Source: Galeruca laticollis
Lineage: Eukaryota > Arthropoda > Insecta > Coleoptera > Chrysomelidae
Reading direction: 5' to 3'
Assembly (NCBI GenBank): GCA_963921935.1
Contig: OY998182.1
Span: forward strand, 36,300,028-36,364,027
Length of the DNA stretch: 64,000 bases
Shown here: positions 20,834 to 32,847 of the stretch, in pieces
How positions within the stretch are numbered: the stretch's first letter is position 1
Layout of the letters: every line of letters begins with the position of its first letter
Notes under the pieces: model-generated
The model's input: only the letters and a program-made list of their open reading frames with translations
Databases searched by the model: none
What the model was told of the DNA's origin: nothing
Translations under genes and position numbers: made by a program

Positions 20834-20981
20834 GAACACACAGGACGTGTATTTAGATTACAATTCGATGAATTCCAGATAGTCAGTAGTTCGCATGATG
20901 ATACTATTCTTATCTGGGACTTTTTAAATTCCGTACCCGAACCCAAACCTGCTAAATCTAGCGAACTAAGATCTCCTTCAC
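20834..20981 (+). CDS. slmb: Slimb/beta-TrCP exon: last WD40 repeat
   Basis: A 148-nt exon between a TAG acceptor and a GTAAGT donor. It encodes EHTGRVFRLQFDEFQIV, SSSHDDTILIWDFLN and a Pro/Ser tail ending in LRSPS and a split Arg codon. This is the final blade of the WD40 propeller of the SCF ubiquitin-ligase F-box protein Slimb (beta-TrCP/FBXW1-11), which recruits phosphorylated beta-catenin/Armadillo, Cubitus interruptus and IkB-type substrates. The match to the family is near identical through DFLN. It ends in phase 1. The preceding exons are not in the window upstream, and I could not find the short terminal exon, so the flanking introns must be very long. This is the only firm host gene here. 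Confidence 0.9.
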
Positions 20982-21919
20982 GTAAGTATCCGTAAATTTG
21001 TTTTATTTAAATTTAATCAGTGATGGCATTTAGTAAGTCCGTTCATTTGTAATTAATTAACTATATAGTTTTTTTTTATTAAACGGCTACTTTGATCATT
21101 AGATTAATTTAGATTTCACAGAGGTGGCTTGTGTCTGAATTTTGGTGATTGTACTAATATGAATGTTTCATTGGTCTTTGGGCTAGTGAATTCCTCCACC
21201 ATAACCTAGAGTTATATTCCACCCATTTTTTGTGGCAGCTACCAGTATATTATAAAGCATGTTTGGCCGATTTTGTTATGAGAATTTTTTTTCCAAAGTT
21301 TTAAAATTGGGAGGTACCGAGATACAGCAGGTCGTCAATGAATCGCCCTCTATTGAATGCCATCAATGATGTTGAACTGTCTGTTTTTAGTAACTGATTT
21401 CTGATTTCTTTTACAGAATTTTCTCTTGCTACTTACGAGTGAATCTTCAAAAAACATAACATTTAATATGGTTGTATAGACAAACAAATTTATATTTATT
21501 CGTGATGTTCAGTATGTCTCAAGGTGGGGCGAAGTTTTACAAAAATTTATAATCGAGGTCTGTGATGTCCTTGTACAAAATTAACGGTTCGAGCTTTCGC
21601 AAAATTATTTTCCAAAGTATATATTCAGATCCTATGTAAATGATATATTCTTTTTTAAAAATATAGAGAGGGAAGGGGGGAGGGGGCGGGGGTACGATAG
21701 TGCTAGCTGGAATCAGCTTTTGACAATTTTTTTTATTATTATAATTCAGTAATTTGCTGTTTAATATAGGTACAATTATTGAAAGGATTCATAGGTAGGA
21801 TAATTTAGGATATACTTAATTGTAAAATAAATTGAATTCTGCAAAACTTTCCTTTCAATAAAATAGAAGGTGCAAATATTAGTTTACTGTAAAATTAAAA
21901 CTGTTTTTATTAAAATACA
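20982..21919 (+). other. Presumed Slimb intron with a G-run cluster
   Basis: AT-rich with no gene. At 21669-21693 four G runs (GGG, GGGGGG, GGGGG, GGGGG separated by 1-2 bases) form a textbook G-quadruplex pattern. Confidence 0.4.
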
Positions 21920-22105
21920 CAATTCTAAATTCATACAAAAAAATTCAGGAAATTATGATAGATCTTTCTTATAACAAAATTTCCTCAGCCCACTCTGTTC
22001 CGAGATATCACTCCTAAAAGGTGGTGAATAAAACTAAATTTTAATTTGTTTTCTCTCAAATTTATAAGTAAAGATAGAAATTTTGTAATTATCGTGTAAC
22101 TAACT

Positions 22106-22412
22106 ACCAGCATTTGTTCAACACTCCTGTTACATTATAAGAGGGTGAAATTAGCATCCCTTATCTTATTTAATATGAAATATTTTTTTCGAGTTTTAGT
22201 TTTGTAAATTAAAAATGTTACGTAAAATCCTGGTTTATGTTTTAATCTTAACATTTTTTCTAGAACCAATAGATTATGAAATGTTTTAAAATAAACAGGG
22301 ATTTTGAGTAATAATTTTATTTTACAAAATTAAATCTCGAAAAAAATATTTGATATTGTATAGGGTAAAGGATGCTCTTATAACAAAACAGAAATGTTGA
22401 AAAAATACCAGT
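22106..22412. repeat. Palindromic MITE, about 305 bp
   Basis: Left arm phrases (CAGCATTTGTTCAACA, ATTATAAGAGGG, TATTTTTTTCGAG, TTTTGTAAATTAA) recur inverted on the right (TGTTGAAAAAATACCAG, GCTCTTATAAC, CTCGAAAAAAATA, TTTACAAAATTAA). No ORF. Confidence 0.7.
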
Positions 22413-22489
22413 GGTTAGTCATTTGTGAATGCTCGAAAATTACAAAATTTCATTCTATTCTTAATTTTCTGTCAGGCACAATGTATGAA

Positions 22490-24609
22490 CTCTTGAGGTC
22501 GGGCGCAATGTACTTAACCAGCACAGGTTTAAAATTGATTATAACCATTAATTTAAATGAGACATATAATGCGCAACTTTTTCTGGGTGGTTCAAAAAAA
22601 ATATATCTCAAAAGTTTTGGAAAAAAATGTGTTTGGAATATAATTGGTTAAAAAATATATGATACACATCTAAATACAAGTAAAAATACAAGAAATTATA
22701 CAATAAAAGAACTCAATTTAAAACAGTCATTGATAGAAATCATATTAAACATTCACAACATGTCAAAACATCCATCACACACCGTGATGCATGCATTTCT
22801 TACACTCGTGATTAGTTAGTCTTCTCAAGCCATTTTCCGTAGTGCACACTGAGTATCGTCGTCTTTTAGGGGCTGTTGTGGTGTCTTTTTCTTCTTCCTG
22901 GGAAGGAGTAGGAAATTTTTTCAACCTCATTTGGAGATCAGTAGGCATGCTAGCAGTTTTCAAACTTCTTTGGTTAATTCATGGGTCAACTGTTTTAGAA
23001 ATGCTATTCTCTGCATTGATTTCAAATCATTACCAAAGTAAAGGACTTGAGAGTTGTTTCCAACAATATTCAACATAGTTAAAATATTACCATTGGCCAG
23101 AGCATGATATTTCTTGATACATTAAATGTTGCACACATTTTGTATCATCACCTTCATTTGTTTCATTATAAAATGATATAACATCAGGCTTCTGATCACC
23201 TGAATCAATATCAATGGAATTGTCACTGTGAAGTATTGAAATGAGAATCACATTCTTGTTTGCCTGTGGAACGTGTGAGACTAAAGTATTTCCTTCACTA
23301 ACGCCAAATAAGCTGCTGAATTATTTCCTTCCTTTGGTAGCAACTGTCTTTTATTTCTTTGTACTGTTCCAACGTAGAATAATTTCTTCTTTAGTTCATC
23401 GACAAGATCTATGTCGGTGAACCAGATTCAAATAAGGGCTCAGCCATCTTTATTACCAGATCTCTTGGTTTGCTAAACACAAAGAAAGGCCCATCTGGTT
23501 GAGACCCCGCATGTATTTCCATATTGTATGTGTAATGGATTTTTGCATCAACAAGAACAAAACATTTTATACCGTACTTGTTGTGTTTTGTCAAGATATA
23601 CTGTTGGAAAGAACATTTCCTCAGAAACCTGGAAGCATTTCGTCGATGGTTACATTTTCCCCAGGAATGTCACTTTTCTGGCAGTTTTGTAAGAATTTAT
23701 GGAAAATGTCACGATCTATTGTTTTCTTTTCTTCCTTTTATTTCAGTCACTAAAACGAAGAGAACGTTTTGAATTGTTTAATATTCATTTCAAGAATTAA
23801 TTTTTCCACACGATCACCTTCTGTTTTCTAAAGTTCCTCGAATCTCTTCTGATTTTCTCTGTAGGTTCCTGCTAAATAGAGCAATCCAATGAAAGCTCTT
23901 ACTTCAGGTTGTATGTCCCTCTGCCTGGAAAAATAATCCCTGATGATGTCTACGTACTGGTTGGTACATTTTACTATCAATTCTAACAATTCGTCAGTGA
24001 ACAAATGATGCCAACAATCAATAGCAATTTTGCAAGGCCTTACGTTGCCTTTCACTCCTCGTAAATGTGTAATTATATTGTATGTACATGTATCCTGTTC
24101 TGTTTTAGAATCACCATCATGTTTTGCTACTTTATCTTTGGATGCGATATCACTTCTCCTAGGTCTTCACTGAAAATTTGTATCATCATCATCATCCTCT
24201 TCTAGCAACTTCTTTATTTCTTCAATGTGTTGTGGATTTTTTAAAACAAAGATTTCGCATGACAGCTTATTGACAGGAAATTTAAATCAATTTATTATTC
24301 GTGAAGATAGAATAAAAATATATTGAAAGAATCAAAATAATTACATGCTTAAGACATAATGTGTCGAATAGGCCAGAATAATAAATGCACATTATTTAGT
24401 TTTGCAATAAGTTAAAAACATGTTTTTATGCAAAGATTTTGAAAGTACTAACCTTTAAGCCTATCAGATTAACAGTTGTAAATTGAACAACTGTACGTGG
24501 TGTAGGCCAAGGAATAAACTGGGATGGTGGTTACATGCATTGGGAGTGCAGGGGAGAGACAAAATGACGGCGCTGTGCCTGACAGATCTGTTGCGCCCGA
24601 CCGAGGGTT
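22490..24609 (-). pseudogene. piggyBac-like transposase, degraded copy 1
   Basis: Minus-strand fragments in order. First is an N-terminal block (24055-23828, DCWHHLFTDELLELIV and IRDYFSRQRDIQPEV...LYLAGTYR). Next is the catalytic-core block (about 23594-23409, KHNKYGIKCFVLVDAK, YNMEIHAG). Then comes a VSHVPQANKNVILISILHS-like block (about 23280), and last a Cys-rich end (22963-22775, RRRYSVCTTENGLRRL...CKKCMHH). This is the DDE_Tnp_1_7/PGBD layout. Frameshifts and stops separate them. The right end reads CGCCCGACCGAGGGTTAA at 24592-24609; a decayed left end (CTTGAGGTCGGGCGCAA) sits at 22492-22508. It cut and pasted DNA at TTAA sites when active. Confidence 0.75.
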
Positions 24610-24730
24610 AAATCTGGGAATTTTATTCACCACCTTTCAGGAGTGATATCTCGTAAGGGCATAGGCTGAGGAAATTTTATTATAAGAAAGATCCAGCATA
24701 ATTTCATTTCATGAATTTAGAAACACCCTG

Positions 24731-25674
24731 TGTATGTATACAGATTGTTTAAAAAAAATTATAATTACGTTTCACTTTCACACTTTGTTTTTGTATTATA
24801 TTATAAGAATAATTGCTTTTTGTATGCCTGCGACGAATTTTCAAGATTTTATGAAAATATATTTTGATGTTAGTATGTATCATTTAATATACATTTTTAA
24901 TGTATGAATAAGGTGACTTATGTTATAGAAACAAGAATTAAGTTAAGATAAATTGACGGTATATGAAACGGAAAATGAATGTTCTAGAAGTATTATGTAT
25001 AATTAATAGAGTTCATTTTATAAAATGTGTTATAGGAATGCTTAATTTGTTTACAATATGTCTACTAATATTACACTAAGGATACAGGATAGATTATTAT
25101 TTATTAAAAGATATATTGTTTCATAAGCTCTCTTACCCATATAGTTATTTTATCTAATCTTATAATTTTTCATGTAAAAGCAACTAAGTTCAAAAATCTT
25201 GGACTATCTCCTTAAGTTATAGATATGTAAAACAATATTAATCTTTGCACTTGTAAAAAAAATGAAGAAAACTTGAAAAAAAACAGAAATAATGCTAAAC
25301 AACCGATTTTCCCTGCCTGTATAGGAATGAAAGAAAAAAAATTATCTAGTTATTAGGCAAACTCCTACAAAACGAGTTGAAGAATAAACAATATATATGA
25401 TGTTCCATATTACAACAAACAATACTTCTACATTTATAACGAGACAAAAAAATGTATTTAAGCCAATTAATGTTTTCTATCAACAACAAAACTCAAAGTA
25501 AACTTTTATCTGTTGCTAATTAAGACAATTATGAGAGATAACTTTTTGTTGTTTTGTTCCTTTTCAATGTAAATTGAAATATTATTCTGGAACAGAGAGA
25601 CAAAAATATCGTATGTTTTAAGCAGTTCTCAAGATACCATACTAAATCATTAATTTTTTGATCTCATACTATAG
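24731..25674. other. AT-rich, gene-free stretch
   Basis: No ORF of substance. The last ~170 bp may continue, on the minus strand, the RT-like C-terminus seen at 28064-28190, since the piggyBac between them is flanked by TTAA. Confidence 0.3.
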
Positions 25675-25678
25675 TTAA

Positions 25679-28059
25679 CACTCAGATAGTCGCGTCCAAT
25701 AATTTAACAAATGTAGTCGCACTGCATTTGAGAGATGCGTTATTTAAAATTGACCAGATTCTTTGTTTTGGGTCCATGAAATATCATTAATGGTTAATAA
25801 AATTATAATTCTTCAATAAAAATATTAATATTCAAAACAAATTAAAATTAGGTTCATCATTACACTATTTTCATCATCATCTTTTCATCATCGTCTTGCT
25901 TTTGTTAATGAACAACGTTTGCAACACTTTCTACTGATAACATTTTCTGTTGGTGGCTCTCTGGTGATTTTTGGCTTCTTGGATAATATATCTACAATCC
26001 TTGAAGAAATTAACATATGTACATTTGGAATTAAGGCCATTTTATCAACTGAGCTTCAATTAGATCCTTTCTCCTAGTTGTCGCAAAAATAGTCAGCATC
26101 CTTTGACATGATTTTCATTACCTACAAAAAGTATTTTGGAATGTATACCTCCAACATTGAGTATTGAAAAGAATACGACGAGTGGCTATCTTCTAGTCTC
26201 TCTTTGTACATTATAAAATGAACACATTTTATCGACCATATCAACCCCTATTTTATGGGCATTTTAATAGGTGATAATTTCGGGTTTAGCTTTATTACCT
26301 GTTATTTCATCAATGGTGTCATCCATATGTAAACTGGATATCAATAACACATTATTTTTCTTCTGCGGAACATAGGAAACCATGGTTCCTTCTTTTCTAG
26401 AGGCAAACATACTAGAATCAATGGGCCTGTGTTTAATATCCTTCAATTCTTTAGGAATTTGCCAGTTGATTTTTTTAGTCTCCCTACAAATGATAAGTGA
26501 TGTTTTTCTGATAAAATCTGCAGAAGTGTTACATTATCGGCGGTTACGTTGCTAAATAGGAGCTATTCATCTTTCGACTGCATCAGTACTCTTGTAACTA
26601 TGTTGATAAGTTCCTTCAGGTTGTTTACCTGCATACATTTCTAAATTGCAGGTATAAAACATCTTTGAATATACTGCTGCAAATATTTTAATTCCGTATT
26701 TGGTAGGCTTTGATAGGATGTACTGAATGATTGGTCGCTGCCCTCTAAAAGCTTCCACCTTTCCGTCAATTGTTACATTATACAGTAACATGATTGACAG
26801 TTTTTGACGAGTTTTTCAAACAGGTCCCGTATATGTGCAAGACGGTCAATTTATTTTTATTCTGTATGAGTTTAGTGATCGTCAAACCTCAACATTCAAA
26901 GTAAAAACCTAAACTGTTGAACTATTATCAGTCGAAATAACTCGACTCTAAAACAGTCAGTGGCCCATAATTCCTCGAGGCTCATCCGTCCTCCTTTCTA
27001 TAATCCGATAAGATATAAAATACCAATGAAAGCTTCTCTTTCATTTCTAGGTGATGCATTTCTATTTAGGAAAAAATTGCATCGTAATCTCTTGATGCAT
27101 TGGTTCGTGAATTTTACAATCATATTTAGCATATTGTCTTCAAATAAGCACTTTCAAGTTTCTAAAATCGTTTTTGCGTTTTTGGCTCAACCTAGTAGTC
27201 TCGTTAGTATATTGCAACTTGCAGTATTGAGTCAATCCCTTTGTTATTTTTTTTTTCTGTTACAAACGTAAAAGCCTGCAGCAGTTTTTCCATCATATGT
27301 TCTTCAATTTGTTCAAACGCATCTGTGTCACTTTGTTTTGTGATTGAGTCGTCTATCTGTTCTTCAATGTATTCAGATGTATGTTTCCGATTATTCTTCT
27401 AAATCATAAACTGTATTTTTGAAGGTACTTGCATCATTTTTGTCCTAATCATCATCAAATAAAATTCTATGAATTTCTGCAATATCGTCTGAATTGTCTA
27501 GAGGAAATATTTTATTTGACAACATGTTAAAAACAAATATTTATGTACAGGGTAAATCACGACTAAGTCCTTACAGATAAACAATACACTTTCTTATATC
27601 TATTTCGAAAACACACAACTTTGATCTGATATACTTTTGTGGAAGACCCTGTTCATTTAAAAATTATATTCAAATATAGCCATACATAAGTTTCTTATGA
27701 AATCAAAAAATTATATGCGAAAACTAATATAATAACAAGATAATGTAGCGTAAGATCTGTCAGATTCATGCTAATATGTTAGTTATAAAATATATTACAT
27801 TGAAAATGATATCATAAAACCCAAAACAGAATAGGAAATTAAAGTTTAGTGAAAGAAATATTAGAATCAAAATAATTACTACTTACAATTTAGTTGTCAT
27901 CTGATATATGCACTTTGCACTTCAGTTCGCCGTGTTTGACTCCACGAAAGTCGCAATAGTACTAAGAGCTACTTTTAGGAAGATATCGTCACATAGGCCA
28001 CAGTAATAGTGCCTAATACAATGACCGCATCTCTCAGATGCGGCGCAACCATCAGAGTG
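25679..28059 (-). mobile_element. piggyBac-like transposon copy 2, 2.38 kb, TTAA ends
   Basis: TTAA at 25675-25678 and at 28060-28063. Terminal inverted repeats are CACTCAGATAGTCGCG and CGCAACCATCAGAGTG. A second, internal inverted repeat lies just inside (GCATTTGAGAGATGCG versus CGCATCTCTCAGATGC). Its size and this double-repeat structure are standard for piggyBac. The internal transposase is decayed. Confidence 0.9.
26100..27520 (-). pseudogene. piggyBac-like transposase, copy 2
   Basis: Minus-strand pieces: an acidic N-terminus near 27500-27300, then the core reading EAFRGQRPIIQYILSKPTK, YGIKIFAAVYSKMFYTCN and LEMYAGKQPEGTY (26791-26567). Next is SMFASRKEGTMVSYVPQKK followed by NNVLLISSLHMDDTI (26446-26264). 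Many frameshifts separate them. The family encodes a DDD transposase that excises precisely and targets TTAA. No intact C-terminal zinc domain is seen. Confidence 0.8.
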
Positions 28060-28063
28060 TTAA

Positions 28064-28190
28064 GAGCTTTTCAATATATTGTCATCAACTTCTTCAATAT
28101 ATTTATTTCTATAAGCTTTATATTTCGGATAAATCAGCAGATAATGAATCAAATCTTCTGGGTCATATCTACCACACGTAGGACACTAAA
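28064..28190 (-). pseudogene. RT-type C-terminal Cys/His fragment, cut by piggyBac 2
   Basis: The minus strand reads CPTCGRYDPEDLIHYLL, then KYKAYRNKYIEE and ILKS up to the TTAA. This resembles the CxxC...H....C tail of non-LTR polyproteins. Reading on past the other TTAA (25674 downwards) stays plausibly in register (NYSMRSKN), consistent with piggyBac inserting into an existing retroelement copy. Confidence 0.5.
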
Positions 28191-28559
28191 AACTTACGGG
28201 AATTGAAGAAGAAAATATATTTCCTCATTTAAAAAGTTTGGGCACACTTTAGACATATGCTTAGTTTATTATCCTTTTGAAAATGCTTCCAGAACTAAAT
28301 ATATTCAGTCTAACTTTCATGTACTGTTTCCAGATTGTCCTCATAATATTGTCAAGTTGCTAAAATACCTCTAAAACATGTTTGGATAGGCTTTGTTACA
28401 TACATCTTAAACCCCATTGTTTGAATATCATAACCTTCAATACGGCCGAGTGAGATCCACACAAGTTTAAACGATCAAATATGTACAATAAAACCACGCC
28501 ATTGCATAAAAGAAAGTACCTGATGGATTTAAAATGTGCGTTCTTTAATATTAAGGAAA

Positions 28560-29010
28560 TTGTTGATGAGTGTATGTATAAACACTATTGTGAAAGGTTT
28601 TTTTTTATTTAGAAAAGTCGCATCCGCCCAAAGGTTAGTAGCGACAGTACAGTCGAAAACTTATATTTTGTATAGTGATCGAAATATTTTCCAAGAAGTT
28701 TCTTCAAATCGTTAGGAATGCTGCGCATGCCACGTTGAATATGAAATCCAGGATATTCAATCAAGAAATGATTTACACTGCTTATTGGTGGCTGGTCGTT
28801 TTAAAAAGGTAGGAGTGTGTATACCTGGTATGGACCAGTCGCATAGGTCGATCGATAGTTGTAATTTGGAACATAGAGACGTCACTTTTGATTTGCAGTA
28901 ATTTGGAATGAAAACCTTCCTAGTCCCGATTCCACTTACACAAAACTTTATTTTTAATGAATGACCTAAGATCACTTGCAACACTCTGATTCTGGTTCAT
29001 CTTTAGAATT
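28560..29010 (-). pseudogene. RNase H C-terminal tail of a Jockey/I-type element
   Basis: The minus strand reads SDLRSFIKNKVLCKWN, then RPMRLVHTRYTHSYLFK. After a frame change it reads PPISSVNHFLIEYPGF and IPNDLKKLLGKYFD. This is the post-RNase H segment found in insect Jockey/I-type elements (..RLRIGHT..THSYL..C..C...TV.HIL.EC..R..). Catalytic RNase H residues are not included. The 5' side fades out after 29010. Confidence 0.55.
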
Positions 29011-30983
29011 GTGAGAGGTTGTAAAATTTAAATTTGTCGATTTTTACTGCATGTACTGGAATATTTTGTTTTGTTTAAAAACAGATGTGTTTCCAAAGTT
29101 TTAGATAATTATCTGTAACAAAAAGTTGATGTATTGTTTCTTGACAAATTTTATTCCATTCCTGTTGAATTCAACTGTCAAAAGAGTTACATGATTGTCA
29201 AACCGTGTTCGACTGTATTAATATTAGGTGAATCTGCCTATTAATTGCATTTTTAATTATTACCTGTTTTAATCTTACAGTGTAGGATGAAATTTATACA
29301 TAAATATGGAATTTCACTTCGAAGATGGTAAAATTACATCTGTTTCTTCTTAATAATCTGAACGAGTTTTAGCGTACCTTTGAGTTTAATAATTTTAAAG
29401 AAAATTGAATTAGGTGCTTTTAGAAACAAAAAAAAATTGGAAATTATGGAAAAATATATCGAACAAAATCATAAATTTTTTCATCCTGTATTTATTGTTT
29501 TATCTCGAATATTGATCTCCGAATTTCGATTTCTTTTAATTTCATATTAATAGACATGATTGTAAGTGTGGAAAATATGTGAGGTAGTTTTATAGTCTAG
29601 ATTATGCTCATTGTAAGAATTCTATTGAATGATTGTAGATAATATAATATATACGTTACATAAAAATTTAATCAAATTTTCAAAATTTGGTTATCGTTTT
29701 AGATATTTTTAATAGGGCGCTGAAAGGTGAAATAAATCTCGACTAAAATATCTAGATAATTAGAACAATATTAATAGGCTAAGATCCAGACCTAAACCTA
29801 CACCTCGCATCCTTTTTCCTGATGAAATAAATATATTTTTTTCAATAAACTGGATAGATAAACCAAAACTGCTGTAATTGGCAAGGATATTTTTAATTAA
29901 AAATTTTGGTTGTTGCCTTCCCTTTTCATTTGAGTACCATTTTCTTTTGAGTGGGTAAAATCTGGATCAGCTACACTTCATCACTAATAAAATATAAAAT
30001 ATTCTAAACAGTATCTTCAAATATATGTTTAGTAATTACCAATCTTCTTTTCGCACGAGAAAGTTTTACAACAACAATTTTCTGATAATTCTATTTTTTG
30101 CAGTATGAAAATGGCATTTCTTCCAAAATTTTTCTATTTCAAGAAATTAGGCAGGCGCGTTGTTGCGATTCGACAGCATTTAAGATGTTTTTTTTTATTT
30201 GCGTTCATATTATCTGGTGGGGATCAATTGTCTCTCACTGCTTGCACAAATTAGTTGGAGGCTGCAGGATTCTGCATCTTGGTTTTCCTCTTTTAGGGAT
30301 TTCACAAGCTTGCCGGTTCAGGATGACCACGAAGTAGAGTGAAAAGACATTATAACACAAAAAAGCATCAAACGGACTATTCAAGTTTGGTGTATGGTAC
30401 ACGCATGGACATAAAATACCAAACCAAACTGATATGTCTAGAGCCAAACTGCGATCATGGGACTTAACAATTTGTTTAAGTCAGGGCCGACTTCGAATTT
30501 TATATTGTTTGAAAGTGGTTATTTTATTTGTTTTTAGATATTGAGAAATGACAAATAGCAAAAGATAATACAAACATAATTGACTCAATTTTTACAATTT
30601 TGGATTTGACATAGTTTACTTCTGTGGTACAGATATGCAAATAGATAATTTTATTGTGAATCCAATGGTCTCAAATCTAATGATTGACACGACTTTTAGT
30701 ATGGCGTGACAAAGAACAATATATACATTCTCATGTGCGGTAGAGAAGGATGGACAGCTGCAGAGACACATATAATTTGCGATCGCTATTCAAGACCTTC
30801 AATCAAAGATTCAGAACGACAAAATCGACATGATTTTGATGTTCCAGCTGTTATCGTGCACATATAGGGTTCTTTGTAAAGTTGATTTGAAATGCCAATC
30901 ACTTACCGTTGAATCCGTAATAAAATTATTTACATACATAATTTTTTTGGAAAAAGAATGAGAGAAAATTACTAATTCCAATT
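29011..30983. other. No supportable gene
   Basis: AT-rich sequence. Short frames such as 30098-30337 (+) and 30235-30447 (-) overlap each other and match nothing I recognise. The region is probably intron and unclassified repeat remains. Confidence 0.3.
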
Positions 30984-32100
30984 AACCCGTTTGAACCTGA
31001 TTGGCGGGCATTATTGCCAAAAAAAGGTAGTCAATCACACATAGTCCTAATTTCTATAGACTTTCAGCTTTTGATTACTACTAAATTTATTAAGAAAAAG
31101 AATTACCGCAACTGGGGAAAAATTTTAAATAAAAATATCCTTTCTAAGATATGTGGTACCAATCTCACAGGTTTGGTTTTATTGAAAAAAAAATATTTCA
31201 TCAGTAAAAAGGATGAGGGGTGTACGTTTATGTCCGGATCTCCTTATTGTGTATGGATGTACAGTTGAATTATGGGAATTTTTTATCAGTTGTTTACTAG
31301 TTATCTACGTCTTTGAGGGACAATATTTTGAATGTTAATTGTATATGTCTCTCGTTTTTATGGCAGGTTCCCAGTGAAATAGAGGGAATAGTGTACAATC
31401 TTTTATAAGAGCTTTAAATGTTAAAACAGACTCATAATTCCTCAAGTCTCTATAATTTCTTGAATATTTCAAACAATTCAATATTGAAGCATTTTTTTTT
31501 TGTAATATTTATTCATATACTTTAAATAAAAAATATATCATTTACAATATTTATCACTATTTTCGTATGATTTATTTAATCAAAGTTTTTTGTATCCCAT
31601 CTGTTATATAAATATTATAAGCTTATGTATATTTGAAATAATTTATTTTTGACAGATTAAATTTTTTTTATTTGTCGTCTTTTATTTTATTTACACATTC
31701 AAATTGAAAACATTGAAACCTCTCGACTGACTGTTTTATTAGTTGGCTCGTTCATACGAAATTAAAAAGAATGATAAATTGATACGAACCTGTACATTTT
31801 GAAGAATATTTAACCCGTATTTACTTTTTTTCAAAAATATACAACAAAAATTATCGCATCACAGCATTTTAAATTTATTTTTTTCAGGTCGATTCTTCAG
31901 GAAAAATCTCTATGATAATTTAAATAAAGTTTAATTTTTCAGTAAATACCGTGTGTTGCAATAATGTAGGTTTTTTGTTGAAACATTCGTAACACCCTGT
32001 AGAGTGTACCAACAATCATGTTAAAATGAATACCCAACTTTAGCCTCATGTATTCGCAACATTTTCTTTCTCGGTTCCTTTTATTATCTCTATTATAGGT
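30984..32100. other. AT-rich stretch; possible piggyBac-like terminus at its start
   Basis: TTAACCCGTTTGAACCTGAT at 30985 resembles, inverted, the piggyBac-like end at 35618-35640 (ATCGAAAGGGTTA). No gene is seen up to the Tc1 fragment. Confidence 0.25.
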
Positions 32101-32847
32101 GATACGCAATAAAAAATAACACTAATTATTAAATTTTTGACAATCAAAATTAACTTTATAAATCTACTTGTATTTTCAGATAGAATAATTTTCAATACTG
32201 TGCATTGCCTCCTCGTGCTGTAATCACAGCTTGCATTTATCTGGACATCCCTTCAAATAAGTTTTGTATATAGCTTTGATCAATATTGTTCCAAACCATC
32301 TGTATCTGTAAGAATTTGAAGGGTGGGTGATCCCACAGCACTTAGGCCACGATTGGCCCATTGTGCATCCTTCTGAGGTTCAGACTACCTTCTAGCTTGT
32401 CATCCAGTCTGCTTGTTTGAAGTAGGTGATAATGTCGCCTGAAGTAAGTTCCCTTAGTCTATGCTTGCCTGTTCCAAACCAAATCCAGTTTATTTTAAAG
32501 CTCATCAAGTGTCCACATGGAATACAATGTTGTTGCATTGTCCTCCCTAAATGATCCCAGACGTGATCTATCGGATTCATGTCTGGGCTGTAGGCTGGCC
32601 AATTCATTGCTGGGATATTAACCTCGATTAGATACTCATTGACTATTCTGGCCGTATGTGGTCATGTATGAAAACGAAGTTCTCACCAACAAAAGGGCCA
32701 TATGGGATCATATGAGGTTCCAGGGTATCCAGTATGTATCGATCGGCTGTCATCCTTCCTTGATGAACAACCACTAACTCCGTTCGTCCTTGATAGGAAA
32801 TTCCGCCCAAAATCATGATTGACCCACCTCTTCTTCTAGTGCCTATC
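32100..32847 (-). pseudogene. Tc1-like transposase, C-terminal half
   Basis: The minus strand reads a GGSIMILGGISYQGRTELVV-type block near 32820-32760 and YILDTLEPHMIPYGPF. Then come NFVFIHDHIRPE (second Asp region; the usual DNA..H is diverged) and MNWPAYSPDMNPIDHVWDHL (third catalytic position), with GRTMQQ and a C-terminal tail. The N-terminal HTH domains are absent because an RTE-like fragment joins at about 32847. Tc1 transposases cut and paste into TA sites. Frames are broken. Confidence 0.8.

Larger units (their letters stand above)
21920..24730. mobile_element. Long-TIR element invaded by a MITE and a piggyBac
   Basis: Inverted arms of about 110 bp: 21921-22031 and 24617-24730. The right terminus reads GAATTTAGAAACACCCTG, a mariner-style end; the left terminus is eroded. 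Between them lie a palindromic MITE (22106-22412) and a broken piggyBac (about 22490-24609). No own transposase is visible. Confidence 0.6.

Noticed and set aside
22394..22651. 85-aa plus-strand frame
   Set aside because: It starts in the MITE arm and runs across a decayed piggyBac end, so it has no coherent protein text.
30098..30447. Overlapping 79-aa (+) and 70-aa (-) frames with Cys residues
   Set aside because: No motif pattern, no repeat context, and each is the other's antisense for part of its length. Not enough to call a gene.
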